Shown here in pieces: positions 7,675 through 15,492 of a stretch of 54,898 nucleotides of DNA. How positions within the stretch are numbered: the stretch's first letter is position 1; each line of letters starts with the position of its first letter. The DNA comes from DATATV01 sp035551355. Its GTDB lineage: Bacteria; Actinomycetota; Actinomycetes; Mycobacteriales; Pseudonocardiaceae. The DNA lies in the NCBI GenBank assembly GCA_035551355.1, contig DASZNF010000132.1, positions 1 through 54,898 of the forward strand, given 5' to 3'. The notes beneath the pieces are model-generated. The model did not search any database, had not been told where the DNA came from, and saw only the letters and a program-made list of their open reading frames with translations. The position numbers and the translations under genes are program-made.

Positions 7675-8706
7675 TCAGGCCGTCAGCCGGCGGGCCCCGC
7701 TGTAGTCGCTGTTCAATGGCTGGATGCGCACCGGCTCGCCCTCGGACGGCGCGTTGATCATGTCGCCGCCGCCGACGTAGATCCCGACGTGCGCCACCGG
7801 TGACCCGAAGAACACCAGGTCACCGACCTGCAGATCGGCCCGGGACACCGCCTGGCCCATGCGCGACTGAGCCGCCGCCGAGTGCGGCAGGCTCACGCCG
7901 ACCTGCTCGTAGGCCCACATCACCAGGCCCGAGCAGTCGAACTGGGTCGGGCCAACGCCGCCCCACTTGTACATGTCGCCGCGCCGGGTCAGCGCCGCCT
8001 GCAGCGCGCTGTTGGCGATGCCGGGCGGGCCGATGAACACACCGGACGGGCCGGTGTCGGAAGCCAGCGAGCTGCGCTGCGAGGCGGACAGCTTGTTCAG
8101 CGCCGCCTGCACCTGGCTCATCTGGGTCTGCAGTTGCTGCTGTTGCTGCTGGATCTGGTTGACCAGGGCCTGCGCCGCGTTGGTCGCGTCCTGCGCGGTC
8201 TTCTGGTCGCCGGTCGCCCGGGTCTCCGCGGCGGTGGCCGCGTTGACCGCGTTCTGGAAATTGGCCAGTGCCTGGTCGTTGGTGACGGCCAGGTTCTGCA
8301 GATCGGTCGAGCGGTCCAGGTAGTCCCGGGCCGAGGAACCGGTCAACAGAGCCGAAAGCTGGTCGACCCTGGCCCCCTCGAAGGAGGCCAGGGTCAGCGC
8401 GTCGACCGAGCCGCGGAACTGGTCCTCCTTGGCCTGCGCCGCGTTCGCCGCCTGCTGGGCGCCCGCGTAGTCGGCGTTGGCCCTGGCCAGGTCCGCCTGG
8501 TTACCGCTCAGGTCGGCCTTCGCGTTGTTCAGCTGTTCGCCCAGCGCCGCCGCCTGCTGCGACAACTGCTGGAACTGCGTCGTCGGATCAGTGCTACTGG
8601 TGCTCGGATCGGCACCAGCCACAACCACATTGATGCCCATCACGGTGATCACCGCACCGGCTGCCACAGCACCGCGAAACACGCGGTGCGACCGTCTTAA
8701 CCCCAC
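7675..8706 (-). CDS. secreted NlpC/P60 peptidoglycan endopeptidase (copy 2)
   Basis: 343-aa paralogue of its two neighbours: N-terminal secretion signal, coiled coil at about 40-215, then the NlpC/P60 domain with catalytic FDCSGLVMWAYEQ and HVGIYVG. I prefer the GTG at 8706 because it gives a signal sequence aligned with copies 1 and 3 and an almost equal length (345, 343, 342 aa). In-frame starts at 8736 and 8751 would add 10 or 15 residues. The coil has a QQQQQLQTQMSQVQ stretch. It lies 29 nt upstream of copy 1, consistent with co-transcription. Confidence 0.87.
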   Translation of the reverse strand: MGLRRSHRVFRGAVAAGAVITVMGINVVVAGADPSTSSTDPTTQFQQLSQQAAALGEQLNNAKADLSGNQADLARANADYAGAQQAANAAQAKEDQFRGSVDALTLASFEGARVDQLSALLTGSSARDYLDRSTDLQNLAVTNDQALANFQNAVNAATAAETRATGDQKTAQDATNAAQALVNQIQQQQQQLQTQMSQVQAALNKLSASQRSSLASDTGPSGVFIGPPGIANSALQAALTRRGDMYKWGGVGPTQFDCSGLVMWAYEQVGVSLPHSAAAQSRMGQAVSRADLQVGDLVFFGSPVAHVGIYVGGGDMINAPSEGEPVRIQPLNSDYSGARRLTA

Positions 8707-8796
8707 AGCGCCCTGGCTCCATTCCTGATCGGTCACGTCGCTGCCCAACACAAAAGAGCGTGCGCGCCGTGCCCGATCACGGGAGCACAGGGAAAC

Positions 8797-9825
8797 TCAG
8801 CCACTCAGGCGGCGAGCGCCACTGTAATCACTGAACAAGGCTTCAACCTTGACGACCTGACCGGTGTCCGGCGCATTGAGCATCAAACCATTGCCCACAT
8901 AGATGCCGACATGGTGTACCGGGGAACCGAAGAACACCAGGTCACCGACCTGCAGGCTGGACCGGGAGACCGACTCGCCCATGGTCGCCTGGGACTGGCT
9001 GGAGTGCGGCAGGCTCACGCCGACCTGCTCGTAGGCCCACTGGATCAGGCCGGAGCAGTCGAACTCGTTCGGCCCGGACGCGCCCCAGACGTAGGGGTCG
9101 CCACGGCGGGTCAGCGCCGCCTGCAGCGCGCTGTTGGCGATGCCGGGCGGGCCGATGAAGGTGCCGGACACGCCGGTGCTGGACAGCGAACTGCGCTGCG
9201 AGGCCGACAGCTGACTGATCAGCGACTTGACCTGGTTGATCTTGGTGTTCAGCGAGTCGGTCTGCTGCTGGATCTGGTTGACCAGGGCCTGCGCGGCGTT
9301 GGTCGCGTCCTGCGCCGTCTTCTGGTCACCAGTGGCCCGGGCCTGGGCCGCGGTGGCCGCGTTGACCGCGTTCTGGAAGCCGGTCAGCACCTGATCCGAG
9401 GTGTCGGCCAGGTTCTGCAGGTCGGTGGCCCGGTTGAGGTAGTCCTTGGCTGAGGACCCGGTCAACAGCGCGGAAAGCTGATTTATCCGGGCGCCCTCGA
9501 AGGAGGCCGCGGTAAGGGCGTCCACCGAGCCACGGAACTGGTCCTCCTTGGCCGTGGCGTCCTTGGCCGCGGACTGCGCGGCGGCCAGATCGCCGTTGGC
9601 CCTGGCCAGCTGCGACTGCTTGTTGCCAAGGTCGACCTTGGCGCTGTTGAGCTGCTCGTTGAGGGTGTCGGCCTGCTGCGAGAGCTGCTGGTACTCGGTG
9701 TTCGGATCGGTGCTGTTGGTGGTGGGGTCCGCCGAAGCGGATGTCGGGGCGGTACTGATGACGGCGATGATCGCGGAGGCCGCGAGGGCCCCTCGTATGG
9801 TCCGCTTGAGTCGCTGCGACGCCAC
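8797..9825 (-). CDS. secreted NlpC/P60 peptidoglycan endopeptidase (copy 3)
   Basis: 342-aa secreted endopeptidase, first of the three tandem copies in transcription order. Signal peptide MASQRLKRTIRGALAAS... with Ala-Ser-Ala cleavage region near residue 33, coiled coil to about 215, and catalytic FDCSGLIQWAYEQ plus HHVGIYVG. Copies 2 and 3 share long identical runs, such as the GPPGIANSALQAALTRRGD segment, so they are the youngest pair. A 230-bp gap upstream contains a strong nested hairpin and probably the operon promoter. Confidence 0.9.
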   Translation of the reverse strand: MASQRLKRTIRGALAASAIIAVISTAPTSASADPTTNSTDPNTEYQQLSQQADTLNEQLNSAKVDLGNKQSQLARANGDLAAAQSAAKDATAKEDQFRGSVDALTAASFEGARINQLSALLTGSSAKDYLNRATDLQNLADTSDQVLTGFQNAVNAATAAQARATGDQKTAQDATNAAQALVNQIQQQTDSLNTKINQVKSLISQLSASQRSSLSSTGVSGTFIGPPGIANSALQAALTRRGDPYVWGASGPNEFDCSGLIQWAYEQVGVSLPHSSQSQATMGESVSRSSLQVGDLVFFGSPVHHVGIYVGNGLMLNAPDTGQVVKVEALFSDYSGARRLSG

Positions 9826-10055
9826 GTCGCGTAACTCTCCTTCCGTCCAACCCCCGCCTCAGCCCCCCGACAGGCCGATTCGGTGGTGACCTTGTGTCGC
9901 CGTCCTCCGTGGACGACAGGCCGCCGCAAGGTCTCGGACAGGTTACGGAATGGGGGTCATGGCGTCTAGAAGGCTCGACGGGCAATCCGTTCGGTGTGCT
10001 CCGGTTGCACGAATGGAGCAGCGCCGAAAGCGGTAGGTGAACAGGCACGGACCCC
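9826..10055 (-). promoter_or_regulatory. leader region of the NlpC/P60 cluster with nested hairpin
   Basis: No convincing ORF. On the minus strand a nested hairpin spans 9933-9888: outer stem GACCTTG/CAAGGTC (7 bp), inner stem TGTCG/CGACA, with TCC/GGA at the tip. An AAGGAG-like ribosome site lies just before the copy-3 start. Actinobacterial NlpC/P60 and rpf genes are often controlled by c-di-AMP (ydaO) riboswitches, but I could not match the conserved core of that motif here, so only a structured leader is claimed. Confidence 0.4.
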
Positions 10056-10334
10056 CTAGCTGACCTGGCGACGGTGCCGTCCACCGGGCTGATCCGACCG
10101 TTCGGCGCTTTCCACCGGCTCGGACACCGGCTCCGACGTGGCGCTGCGCACATTCGCGCCATGAACCGGGATCAATCGCAGCCTTGGCACGAGTCCGGCA
10201 TCGGCCAGCGTGCCCAGCGCGCGCAGTTCCGGCTCCTCGAACTCGACCGTGGGCGGCGCGTCCAACAGGACGCTGATCACACAATCGGAGCAGCCGACTC
10301 CCCGAATGGCGCAACGGTCGCAGTCGATGATCAT
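10056..10334 (-). CDS. small conserved actinobacterial Cys-rich protein
   Basis: 92-aa protein starting MIIDCDRCAIRGVGCSDCV, with two CxxC-type pairs (C5/C8 and C15/C18) that look like a zinc or redox site. VEFEEPELRALGTLADAGLVP follows and is conserved in actinobacteria as I recall it. The C-terminal 35 residues are low-complexity and polar. No signal peptide or membrane segment. It is encoded upstream of, and in the same direction as, the NlpC/P60 cluster. Function unknown. Confidence 0.75.
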   Translation of the reverse strand: MIIDCDRCAIRGVGCSDCVISVLLDAPPTVEFEEPELRALGTLADAGLVPRLRLIPVHGANVRSATSEPVSEPVESAERSDQPGGRHRRQVS

Positions 10335-10400
10335 GCAAACCTCCTCGTCTTGACCAGGAAGTTAGCCGCGGGCACCGACAGTTCTGAAAAGCTGGCCGCC

Positions 10401-11003
10401 GTGCGGATCACCAAGTTCAGCCATTCCTGTGTCCGGGTGGAACAACAGGGGGCCACCGTGGTCATCGATCCAGGGGTGTGGAGTGAGCCGGGCGCGCTGA
10501 TCGGCGTGGACGCCGTGCTGATCACCCACGAGCACGTGGACCACGTCGACGAGTTACGTCTGGCCGGACTGGGCGCCCCGGTGTACGCCCCGCTCGGCTC
10601 GGCGATCCGGCGGATCCCGTTTCGCGCGGTCGCCCCGGGACAGCGGTTCCGGGTGGCCGGGCTGACCGTGCAGGCGGTGGGCGGGCGGCACGCGGAGATC
10701 TACCGCGGCCAGCCGGACTGCCCGAACCTGGGCTATCTCCTCGACGATCAGCTCTACCACCCCGGGGACTCGCTGTTCGTGCCGGAGCGGCCGGTGCGCA
10801 CACTGCTGGCCCCGGTGCACGGCTCCTGGCTGCGCACCCGGGACGCCATCGACTTCGTCCGGGTGATCGACGCGCAGCGCACCTTCCCGATCCACGACGG
10901 CCAGCTCAACGACCGCGGGCTGGCCAGTGTGAACGCCTGGCTGGCCGAACAGACCGACGGCGGCTACCGCTACCTGGCCCCGCGCGAGTCGACCCTCATC
11001 TGA
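10401..11003 (+). CDS. MBL-fold metal-dependent hydrolase (UlaG-like)
   Basis: 200-aa metallo-beta-lactamase-fold protein. It starts MRITKFSHSCVRVE, followed by VVIDPGVW, the zinc motif HEHVDHVD, GGRHAEI (third His), HPGDSLF with the bridging Asp, and PIHDGQ near the C-terminus. This is the short UlaG/YtkL-like type of hydrolase; the substrate cannot be predicted. The GTG at 10401 was chosen because it begins exactly at the first beta strand; no clear ribosome site is seen. It is convergent with the NYN protein gene, 16 nt apart. Confidence 0.85.
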   Translation: MRITKFSHSCVRVEQQGATVVIDPGVWSEPGALIGVDAVLITHEHVDHVDELRLAGLGAPVYAPLGSAIRRIPFRAVAPGQRFRVAGLTVQAVGGRHAEIYRGQPDCPNLGYLLDDQLYHPGDSLFVPERPVRTLLAPVHGSWLRTRDAIDFVRVIDAQRTFPIHDGQLNDRGLASVNAWLAEQTDGGYRYLAPRESTLI

Positions 11004-11019
11004 CTCGGACCGGGGTCGC

Positions 11020-12387
11020 TCAGACCCGGCCAAGGCGGGCCAGCAGCACCGCGGAGGGCACCGGGTGCGCGCCCCGGCGGCGCACCGAGTCGGCCACCGC
11101 CCGGTCGGAGGTCGCGACCACCACCGGACGCCCCTCCGGCTCGGCCGCGACCAGCGCGCGGATCACGTCGTCGGCCAGTACCCCCGGGTCGGAGAACAGC
11201 ACCCGCACCCCGCGCGGCGCGGCCGAGGGCACCGACACCACCCCGGCCCCGTCGAACACCACGGTCACCTCGGCCCCGGTGCGCGCGGCCAGCGCGGAAA
11301 GCTGATGGGTCAGCCGTTCCCGCTGGTCGACCAGCGGCAGCTCGGGATAGCCGGTCTTGGTCACGTTGTAGCCGTCGACGATCAGGTGCACCGCGGGCAG
11401 CGCGAGCAGTCGGTCCAGCGCGGCCGGGTCGTCCACCCGGCCCACCGTGCCCTGGATGGCACTGGCCCCGCGCACCAGATCGGCCGGGCGCGGCCCGGTG
11501 CCGCCCAGCGCCAGTTCCCGGCGCAGCCCGGTCACCGCGCCGTCCAGCGTGTCCACCAGCAGCGCCAGCCGCACCTCGTCGGCCTGCCGGGCCTCTCGCG
11601 CGGCCTGCCGGGCCGCCTGCGCGTCGGCATCGGCCCGCTTGGCCCGGGTCCGCTCGGCGTCCGCGCGTTCCCGTTCCCGGTCGCGTTCGGCCATCAGCGA
11701 TTTGCGTTCCTGGTCGGCGCGGATCCGGTTCTGCTCCAGATCCGCCCGGGCGGCCTGCGCCTCGTCCCGGGCCTCGCGCAGCCGCACCCCCTGCTCCCGC
11801 AGGCGTTTGCGCAGCTTGTCCAGTTCGTGGTCGCGTTCGTCCACCAGTTTGCCGGTGCTGGCGTCCACCTTGCCCAGTTCGTCGCGTACCCGGTCCAGCT
11901 CGGCGGTCAGCCGCTCGGCCCGGGTGACCGCGGCGTCGCGTTCGGCCCGCAGCGCGGCGTCGCCGGCCCGCCGGGAGACCAGCTCCAGGTAGTGCACGGC
12001 GGCCCCGTCGCCGGTGAGCAGCGCCGCGGCGGCCGCGGCGGAGGGGTCGCCTGCGGCCACGTCCAGCGCGGCCGGCCGGTGCTCCCGGCACCACTCGGTG
12101 ACCGAGGTCCGGAAGGCCGGGTAGTTGTGCAGGCCGACCAGCAGCGGGCCGGCCCCGAGTTTGGCCCGTTTGGCCGGCGCGAACCGGGCGACCGTGCGTA
12201 CTGGTTGGGGAATGTCCACCGTGGGCAGGTGGGTCACCGCGTCCGCGGCCAGTTCGGCCAGTCGGGCCCGCACTCCGTCGGGCAGTTCCCCCCAGTCGAC
12301 CTGCTCATCCTGACCGGCGGAAACGGGTACCTCGATCGAACCGGACTCCTCCGGGTCGGGTACCTGCTGTGCCGCCGACAACGCCAT
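11020..12387 (-). CDS. NYN-domain (YacP-like) putative RNA-processing protein with long coiled coil
   Basis: 455-aa protein. Residues 1-120 form an acidic, then globular domain; residues about 150-300 are a highly charged Arg/Glu/Ala coiled coil. The C-terminal NYN/YacP-type PIN-like domain starts at LIVDGYNVTKTGYPELPL, with acidic residues in TVVFDGAG and VLADDVIRAL, and VVVATSDRAVADSVRRRGA. NYN domains are metal-dependent ribonuclease folds, so an RNA-binding or RNA-cleaving role is inferred. No Shine-Dalgarno site; TAACCT lies 6 nt before the ATG. Confidence 0.85.
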   Translation of the reverse strand: MALSAAQQVPDPEESGSIEVPVSAGQDEQVDWGELPDGVRARLAELAADAVTHLPTVDIPQPVRTVARFAPAKRAKLGAGPLLVGLHNYPAFRTSVTEWCREHRPAALDVAAGDPSAAAAAALLTGDGAAVHYLELVSRRAGDAALRAERDAAVTRAERLTAELDRVRDELGKVDASTGKLVDERDHELDKLRKRLREQGVRLREARDEAQAARADLEQNRIRADQERKSLMAERDRERERADAERTRAKRADADAQAARQAAREARQADEVRLALLVDTLDGAVTGLRRELALGGTGPRPADLVRGASAIQGTVGRVDDPAALDRLLALPAVHLIVDGYNVTKTGYPELPLVDQRERLTHQLSALAARTGAEVTVVFDGAGVVSVPSAAPRGVRVLFSDPGVLADDVIRALVAAEPEGRPVVVATSDRAVADSVRRRGAHPVPSAVLLARLGRV

Positions 12388-12393
12388 TTCACA

Positions 12394-12399
12394 AGGTTA
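12394..12399 (-). promoter_or_regulatory. -10 element of a probable leaderless promoter (NYN gene)
   Basis: TAACCT, separated from the ATG at 12387 by 6 nt (TGTGAA). No ribosome site. Confidence 0.55.
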
Positions 12400-12486
12400 A
12401 TGGGTCGGCGCGGAAACGACAGGTCGCATTACCGGGCGTGGCGCGCACCCCTTCCATCGGGCGGCCGGGCGTGGCATGCATGAGGG

Positions 12487-13335
12487 ATGACGAGAATCTG
12501 TGTCACCGGGGCCGCGGGCCGCGCGGGCCGTCAGGCCGTGGCCGAACTGCTCGAACACGACCACGAGGTGCTGGCCACCGATCTGGTGCTGCCCGGCGCC
12601 GATCTCGGCGTGCCGGTGCTGCGCGCCGACCTGACCGACTACGGCCAGGCGGCCGAGGTGCTGGCCGAGGTGGACGCTGTGGTGCACCTGGCCAACATCC
12701 CGGCGCCCGACCTGTTCCCGCCGGCCCGCACGTTCCACGAGAACACCACGATGAACTACAACGTGTTCGCCGCGGCCGCCGCGCACCACCTGGACCGGGT
12801 GGTGTGGGCCTCCAGCGAGACCACGCTGGGCCTGCCGTTCGACACCCCGCCGGAGTACGCGCCGATCGACGAGGCGCACTACCCGTACCCGAACAGTTCC
12901 TACTCACTGTCCAAAGTGGCCAGTGAGACGCTGGCCGGTCAGTTCACCCGGTGGTCCGGGATTCCCTTTGTGGCCCTGCGGTTCTCCAACATCATCGGCC
13001 CGGCCGAGTACGCCACCTTCCCCGAGATGTGGGCCGATCCGGCGCGGCGCAAGTGGAATCTGTGGGGTTACATCGACGAGCGGGACGCGGCCGCCGCGTG
13101 CCGGCTGGCGCTGACCGCGCCGGTGACCGGGGCCGAGTCGTTCATCATCGCCGCGGCCGACACGGTCATGGACCGGCCCTCGGTCGAGGTGCTGCGCGAG
13201 TTCTATCCGGACGTCCCGGTGACCGGCGAGGTCGAGGGTCACCAGACCCTGCTGGCCATCGGCAAGGCGCGCGAGGTGCTCGGGTTCGAGCCCGGACATT
13301 CCTGGCGCGACACGGTTTCCCCGCCGATGCACTGA
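12487..13335 (+). CDS. NAD(P)-dependent epimerase/dehydratase (extended SDR)
   Basis: 282-aa extended short-chain dehydrogenase. The nucleotide-binding motif VTGAAGRAGRQ is at residues 6-16. VVHLANIPAPD and the catalytic YSLSK (Tyr and Lys, about residues 139-143) follow; LRFSNIIGP marks the substrate side. Family members act on sugars or small carbonyl compounds. It sits divergently from the NYN gene and co-directionally ahead of the exonuclease-UvrC gene. Specific substrate not predictable. Confidence 0.85.
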   Translation: MTRICVTGAAGRAGRQAVAELLEHDHEVLATDLVLPGADLGVPVLRADLTDYGQAAEVLAEVDAVVHLANIPAPDLFPPARTFHENTTMNYNVFAAAAAHHLDRVVWASSETTLGLPFDTPPEYAPIDEAHYPYPNSSYSLSKVASETLAGQFTRWSGIPFVALRFSNIIGPAEYATFPEMWADPARRKWNLWGYIDERDAAAACRLALTAPVTGAESFIIAAADTVMDRPSVEVLREFYPDVPVTGEVEGHQTLLAIGKAREVLGFEPGHSWRDTVSPPMH

Positions 13336-13361
13336 TCGCCGAATTTGTCGGGGGGTGCACT

Positions 13362-13367
13362 TAACGT
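13362..13367 (+). promoter_or_regulatory. -10 element of a probable near-leaderless promoter (exonuclease-UvrC gene)
   Basis: TAACGT, 8 nt before the ATG at 13376; no ribosome site. Confidence 0.4.
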
Positions 13368-13375
13368 GCGCCTCG

Positions 13376-15091
13376 ATGAACGCTTCGGAACCGGGTGCGG
13401 CTGCCCAGCTGTCCTTCGACGAGCTGGGCAGCCCGTTGCGCGACACCACTTTCGTGGTGTTCGACCTGGAGACCACCGGCACCAGCGCCGACGGCGACGC
13501 GATCACCGAGATCGGCGCGGTCAAGGTCCGCAGCGGCGAGGTGCTCGGCGAGTTCGGCACCCTGGTCGACCCGCGACGGGGCATCTCCCCGCTCGTGGTC
13601 GAGCTGACCGGCATCACCGACGCGATGGTGCGCGGCGCGCCCACCCTGCCCGAGGTGCTGCCCGCGTTCCTGGAGTTCGCCGCGGGCGCGGTCCTGGTCG
13701 CGCACAACGCCCCGTTCGACACCGGTTTCATCCGGGCCGCCTGCGCCCGGCACGGCTACGCCTGGCCCAAACCGGCGGTGGTGTGCACGGTGCGGCTGGC
13801 CCGCCGGGTGCTGTCCCGGCAGGAGGCGCCCAGTTGCAAGCTCTCCGCGCTGGCCGCGCTGTTCAGTACCGGCACCACACCCAACCACCGCGCGCTGGAC
13901 GACGCCCGGGCCACCGTGGAGGTGCTGCACGGGCTGCTGGAGCGGGTCGGCTCGGTGGGCGTGCACTCGCTGGAGGAGCTGCTGGACTACCTGCCCGAGG
14001 TGACCCCGACCCAGCGGCGCAAGCGCGAACTGGCCGCGCCGCTGCCCAGTGCGCCCGGGGTGTACCTGTTCCGCGGGCCGCGCGAGGAGGTGCTGTACGT
14101 GGGCACCGCATCGGATCTGCGCCGGCGGGTGCGGCAGTACTTCACCGCAAGCGAGACCCGGCCCCGGCTGCGCGAGATGGTCGCGCTGGCCGTCCGGGTG
14201 GACTGGGTGGTGTGCGCGCATCCGCTGGAGGCGGAGATCCGCGAGCTGCGGCTGATCGCCGCGCACCGGCCCGCCTACAACCGGCGCTCGCGCAACCCGC
14301 ACGGCGGCTGGTGGGTGTCGCTGACCGACGAGCCGTTCCCCCGGTTCTCCGTGGTCCGCACCCCGCGGGACGGGGCCCTTGGGCCGTTCCGGTCGCGCAA
14401 CTCGGCGCTGGTGGCGGTGGAGGCCATCCAGGAGGTGGTGGCCATCCGCGCCTGCAACCAGCGCATCCCGGCACAACGGGCCAGCGGCAATCCGTGCGCG
14501 CTGGCCGAGCTGGACCGGTGCGCGGCGCCGTGCGCGGGCCGCCAGGACATCGAGGAGTACGCACCGGCCGTGATCGAGGTGCGCGAACTGTTCGCCGGCC
14601 GGCACACCGGGCCGCTGCGCCGGCTGGCCGACTCGCTGGCCGAGCTGTCCGCGCAGCAGCGGTTCGAGGCGGCCGGGCTGCGCCGGGACCGGATGGTCTC
14701 CCTGGTGCGCGCGCTGGACCGCACCCAGCGGCTGGCCGCGCTGGCCGCCATCCCGGAACTGATCGCGGCCCGACCGGCCCCCGTCGGCGGCTGGGAGTTC
14801 GCGGTGATCCGGCACGGCCGGCTGGCCAGCGCCGGGGTGGCCCGGCGCGGGGTGCCCCCGATGCCGGTGGTGGACGCGCTGGTCGCCACGGCCGAGACGG
14901 TGCTGCCCGGGCCCGGTCCGCTGGCCGGGGCGCCGGCCGAGGAGACCGGGCTGCTGCTGCGCTGGCTGGACCGGCCAGGCACCCGGCTGGTGCGGGCGGC
15001 CATGCCCTGGGCCACCCCGATCGGCGCGGCGGCGAGCTGGCGGGACTGGGTCGCGCGCGCCACCGCCGCCCGGCCGGTGCCGACGGAATAG
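13376..15091 (+). CDS. DEDDh 3'-5' exonuclease / UvrC-like GIY-YIG nuclease fusion
   Basis: 571-aa fusion of two nuclease modules. Residues about 20-185 are a DEDDh exonuclease (PolC/DnaQ epsilon type): VFDLETTGTSADGDAITEIGAV supplies the first Asp/Glu pair, HNAPFDTGFIRA the second Asp, and HRALDDARAT the last His/Asp. Residues about 225-300 are a GIY-YIG domain: GVYLFRG, VLYVGTASDLRRRVRQYF and Glu in PLEAEIRELRLI. Then come four UvrC-like cysteines (CNQR, NPC, DRC, APC) that in UvrC hold a [4Fe-4S] cluster. The C-terminal UvrC endonuclease and HhH domains are absent. Same architecture as mycobacterial Rv2191; a repair role is inferred. Confidence 0.9.
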   Translation: MNASEPGAAAQLSFDELGSPLRDTTFVVFDLETTGTSADGDAITEIGAVKVRSGEVLGEFGTLVDPRRGISPLVVELTGITDAMVRGAPTLPEVLPAFLEFAAGAVLVAHNAPFDTGFIRAACARHGYAWPKPAVVCTVRLARRVLSRQEAPSCKLSALAALFSTGTTPNHRALDDARATVEVLHGLLERVGSVGVHSLEELLDYLPEVTPTQRRKRELAAPLPSAPGVYLFRGPREEVLYVGTASDLRRRVRQYFTASETRPRLREMVALAVRVDWVVCAHPLEAEIRELRLIAAHRPAYNRRSRNPHGGWWVSLTDEPFPRFSVVRTPRDGALGPFRSRNSALVAVEAIQEVVAIRACNQRIPAQRASGNPCALAELDRCAAPCAGRQDIEEYAPAVIEVRELFAGRHTGPLRRLADSLAELSAQQRFEAAGLRRDRMVSLVRALDRTQRLAALAAIPELIAARPAPVGGWEFAVIRHGRLASAGVARRGVPPMPVVDALVATAETVLPGPGPLAGAPAEETGLLLRWLDRPGTRLVRAAMPWATPIGAAASWRDWVARATAARPVPTE

Positions 15092-15132
15092 GATCAGCGC
15101 GTTGGTCTGATCCCGACGCCGAGGAGAGCCCC

Positions 15133-15423
15133 GTGGCTGACGCGCTGATCACCGCGATCGTCCTGGTCCAGGCCGAGGCGGACAGCATCCCGGAGACCGC
15201 CCAGGCGATCGCGGACATCCCGGGCGTCACCGAGGTCTACTCGTGCGCCGGGGACGTGGACCTGATCGCGGTGCTGCGGGTGGCCGCGCACGAACAGCTG
15301 GCCGAGCTGGTGCCCGGCCGGATCGGCAAGATCAACGGCGTGCTGTCCACGGTCACGCACATCGCGTTCCGCTCCTACTCCCGGGCGGACACCGAGGAGA
15401 CGTTCGCGATCGGTCTTGCCTGA
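15133..15423 (+). CDS. stand-alone RAM (Lrp/AsnC ligand-binding) domain protein
   Basis: 96-aa protein consisting only of the RAM effector domain of Lrp/AsnC regulators: ITAIVLVQAE, IPGVTEVYSCAGDVDLIAVLRV, and VLSTVTHIAFRSY. There is no helix-turn-helix. Such stand-alone RAM proteins form oligomers that may bind amino acids or modulate full-length Lrp proteins. GAGGAG lies 6 nt upstream of the GTG. It follows the exonuclease-UvrC gene by 41 nt, possibly in one transcript. Confidence 0.85.
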   Translation: MADALITAIVLVQAEADSIPETAQAIADIPGVTEVYSCAGDVDLIAVLRVAAHEQLAELVPGRIGKINGVLSTVTHIAFRSYSRADTEETFAIGLA

Positions 15424-15436
15424 TGGCAGGACCGAG

Positions 15437-15473
15437 GCCGCGCCGATGGCGCAGCCGAGGCGAACGGCGCGGC
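15437..15473. terminator. hairpin between convergent RAM and lipoprotein genes
   Basis: GCCGCGCCG (15437-15445) pairs perfectly with CGGCGCGGC (15465-15473); loop 19 nt. It lies between convergent stops. Confidence 0.5.
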
Positions 15474-15492
15474 TGACGCCGGTCGCAGCCGC

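Noticed and set aside
8707..8751. longer start for NlpC/P60 copy 2
   Set aside because: It would break the alignment of signal peptides with both paralogues; the start at 8706 gives matching lengths.
9826..10055. c-di-AMP (ydaO) riboswitch call
   Set aside because: Gene context is right, but I could not locate the conserved core of the motif, so only a structured leader is reported.
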